DNA of 64,000 nucleotides from Prosapia bicincta (taxonomy: Eukaryota > Arthropoda > Insecta > Hemiptera > Cercopidae), in contig JBAIZL010000008.1 in the NCBI GenBank assembly GCA_036971475.1, positions 6,247,501 through 6,311,500 on the forward strand, in the 5' to 3' direction. The notes below the pieces were generated by a model. It saw nothing but the letters and a program-made list of their open reading frames with translations, ran no database searches and was not told the DNA's origin. Numbering within the stretch: position 1 is the first letter of the stretch; each line of letters starts with the position of its first letter. Made by a program: the position numbers and the translations under genes. Below are positions 61,967-64,000 of this stretch, piece by piece.

Positions 61967-64000
61967 ATTTCATTATTAAAATAAATTATTTTTGTTATAT
62001 TATAGAGAGTTTACTGTATGACTTGGAAAGACTTTATCTTTGTGGGTCATAAGAGTTTTATCGTTCTAACTATTTTTAGGGTTGTAACATATTGTGCAAA
62101 AACACACAACCGAGCCGCGTACAAGAGAGCCCCAACCTCGCTCTCAGGAGTGATGAGCAACCAATCAGCCTCACCTCCAAACATATTTCATCATTAAAAT
62201 AAATTATTTTTGTTATATTATAGAGAGTTTACTGTATGACTTGGAAAGACATTATCTTTGTGGGTCATAAGAGTTTTATCGTTCTAACTCTTTTTTAGGG
62301 TTGTAACAAATTGTGCAAAAACACACAACCCAGCCGCGTACAAGAGAGCCCCAACCTCGCTCTCAGGAGTGATGAGCAACCAATCAGCCTCACCTCCAAA
62401 CATATTTCATCATTAAAATAAATTATTTTTGTTATATTATAGAGAGTTTACTGTATGACTTGGAAAGACATTATCTTTGTGGGTCATAAGAGTTTTATCT
62501 TTCTCTTTTTTAGGGTTGTAACAATTTGTTCAAAAACACACAACCCAGCCGCGTACAAGAGAGCCCCAACCTCGCTCTCAGGAGTGATGAGCAACCAATC
62601 AGCCTCACCTCCAAACATATTTCATCATTAAAATAAATTATTTTTGTTATATTATAGAGAGTTTACTGTATGACTTGGAAAGACAATATCTTTGTGTGTC
62701 TCAAGAGTTTTATCGTTCTAACTCTTTTTTAGTTTCTAACAAATTGTGCAAAAACACACAACCCAGCCGCGTACAAGAGAGTCCCAACCACGCTCTCAAG
62801 AGTGATGAGCAACCAATCAGCCTCACCTTCAAACATATTTCATCATTAAAATAAATTATTTTGGTTATATTATAGAGAGTTTACTGTATGACTTGGAAAG
62901 ACATTATCTTTGTTTGTCATAAGAGTTTTATCGTTCCAACTCTTTTTTAGGGTTGTAACAAATTGTGCAAAAACACACAACCCAGCCGCGTACAAGAGAG
63001 CCGCAACCTCGCTCTCGGGAGTGATGAGCAACCAATCAGCCGCACCTCCAAACATATTTCATCATTAAAATAAATTATTTTTGTTATATTATAGAGAGTT
63101 TACTGTATGACTTGGAAAGACAATATCTTTGTGTGTCTCAAGAGTTTTATCGTTCTAACTCTTTTTTAGGGTTGTAACAAATTGTGCAAAAACACACAAC
63201 CCAGCCGTGTACAAGAGAGCCCCAACCCCGCTCTCTGGAGTGATGAGCAACCAATCAGCCTCACCTCCAAACATATTTCATCATTAAAATAAATTATTTT
63301 TGTTATATTATAGAGAGTTTACTGTATGACTTGGAAAGACATTATCTTTGTGGGTCATAAGAGTTTTATCGTTCTAACTCTTTTTTAGGGTTGTAACAAA
63401 TTGTGCAAAAACACACAACCCAGCCGCGTACAAGAGAGCCCCAACCTCGCTCTCAGGAGTGATGAGCAACCAATCAGCCTCACCTCCAAACATATTTCAT
63501 CATTAAAATAAATTATTTTTGTTATATTATAGAGAGTTTACTGTATGACTTGGAAAGACAATATCTTTGTGTGTCTCAAGAGTTTTATCGTTCTAACTCT
63601 TTTTTAGGTTCTAACAAATTGTGCAAAAACACACAACCCAGCCGCGTACAAGAGAGCCCCAACCACGCTCTCAAGAGTGATGAGCAACCAATCAGCCTCA
63701 CCTTCAAACATATTTCATCATTAAAATAAATTATTTTGGTTATATTATAGAGAGTTTACTGTATGACTTGGAAAGACATTATCTTTGTGGGTCATAAGAG
63801 TTTTATCGTTCTAACTCTTTTTTTAGGGTTGTAACAAATTGTGCAAAAACACACAACCCAGCCGCGTACAAGAGAGCCCCAACCTCGCTCTCAGGAGTGA
63901 TGAGCAACCAATCAGCCTCACCTCCAAACTTATTTCATCATTAAAATAAAATATTTTTGTTATATTATAGAGAGTTTACTGTATGACTTGAAAAGACAAT
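61967..64000 (-). repeat. Remaining inverted monomers to the window end
   Basis: About nine monomers. A related 4-monomer pattern persists: TTGGTTAT at 62,861 and 63,736 (875 bp apart), each preceded by a monomer with altered TTTTTTAG(GT)TTCTAACAAATTG (about 62,730 and 63,605) and CCACGCTCTCAAGAG. Single changes include GACTTTATC (62,031), ATCTTTCTC (62,498), ACCCCGCTCTCTGG (63,226) and CAAACTTATTTC (63,926). The last monomer is cut by the window. Confidence 0.8.

Larger units (their letters stand above)
59799..64000 (-). repeat. Inverted satellite array, same monomer on the opposite strand
   Basis: From 59,799 onward every monomer reads as the reverse complement of the upstream unit, for example GAGCAACCAATCAGC, AAACACACAACCCAGC, TTTAGGGTTGTAAC and ATGACTTGGAAAGAC. 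About 19 monomers are present and the array runs off the window end. It carries variants I did not notice in the forward array: TTGGTTAT in place of TTTGTTAT (near 60,466, 61,337, 62,861 and 63,736) and CACCTTCAAACA in place of CACCTCCAAACA. This arm is therefore partly a separate subfamily. Confidence 0.98.

Noticed and set aside
338..63055. Recurring open frames of 61-94 codons (products beginning MTWKD or MFGGEA) as small proteins
   Set aside because: They recur only because the satellite recurs. The monomer length (219, 215 and similar) is mostly not a multiple of three, so no frame stays open beyond one or two units. Variants between copies include indels and stops with no sign of protein-level constraint. 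Both strands of the same DNA give equally long frames.
1..64000. CRISPR array (regularly spaced repeats)
   Set aside because: The whole unit repeats, spacer included. There are no unique spacers between short constant repeats, the period is about 217 bp, and no cas genes are present.
1..64000. Transposon, LTR or SINE tandem array
   Set aside because: No target-site duplications, terminal repeats, reverse-transcriptase coding, or poly(A) tails were seen. The GGTTGGGGCTC stretch mismatches the polymerase III B-box at several key bases, and no A-box is placed upstream.
1..64000. CENP-B box
   Set aside because: No stretch in the consensus fits the TTCG....A..CGGG core on either strand. GTCGTTCCAAG at about 4,855 and 7,687 is a rare variant and lacks the CGGG half.
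1..64000. tRNA, 5S or other rRNA-derived satellite
   Set aside because: I could not recognise tRNA arms, a T-loop GGTTCGA, or the 5S internal control region in any frame of the monomer.
1..64000. Bacterial, phage or plasmid system
   Set aside because: No gene-length open frames, ribosome-binding sites with coding sequence, or operon structure in 64 kb. The content is entirely satellite.

Overview
The whole window, first base to last, is one tandemly repeated satellite DNA. I see no protein-coding gene, no rRNA or tRNA gene, no CRISPR array and no transposon insertion. The unit is about 217 bp on average. The fullest monomers are 219 bp, and shorter classes arise from recurrent small deletions of 4, 2 or 1 bp. 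At that spacing the window holds roughly 290-295 monomers (estimate: 64,000 divided by about 217.5). The monomer is about 37% G+C by my hand count of one consensus. It is bipartite: a nearly pure A/T core of about 40 bp sits beside a G/C-rich block of about 70 bp. A long gene-free array with higher-order repeats and a local inversion points to eukaryotic nuclear heterochromatin (centromeric, pericentromeric, subtelomeric or a knob). Most monomers carry one CCCTAAA heptamer, the plant-type telomere unit. This is only a weak hint of a plant, and I cannot name the species or the satellite family.

Layout. From 1 to 59,798 all monomers run in one orientation. At 59,798/59,799 the orientation flips and stays flipped to 64,000 (about 19 monomers). 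The flip is an inverted duplication with a 50-bp unpaired centre. Private variants lie at exactly mirrored coordinates on both sides, so it is a true fold-back of one local stretch.

Inside the forward array, diagnostic variants recur at fixed distances and show overlapping multi-monomer repeats: 1,304 bp (6 monomers) at 1.8-4.4 kb; 2,832 bp (13) at 3.6-9.3 kb; a 1,515-bp offset at 9.7-12.3 kb; about 4,347 bp (20) at 13.2-20.4 kb; 3,913 and 1,742 bp at 16.5-23.1 kb; about 1,955 bp (9) at 23.0-26.9 kb; a series shrinking from 5,873 to 5,436 bp at 27.1-35.5 kb; 2,401 bp (11) at 35.0-39.8 kb; 2,612 bp (12) at 38.6-42.9 kb; 1,518 bp (7) with a 648-bp trimer at 43.3-46.6 kb; about 6.3-6.5 kb at 42.8-54.8 kb; and 3,489 bp (16) at 51.3-58.3 kb. 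The 1.4 kb before the inversion is more diverged. The inverted arm has its own 870-bp four-monomer repeat and variants I did not see in the forward array.

Each monomer also contains three short perfect dyads, a CCAAT (NF-Y-type) element and a TATA-like element, the last two on the minus strand of the forward array. Short open frames of 61-94 codons recur at repeat spacing. They are by-products of the monomer sequence, not genes. Nothing here looks like a new gene system. The points worth a second look are the fold-back junction, the nested higher-order structure, the dyads, and the CCAAT/TATA spacing in every unit.
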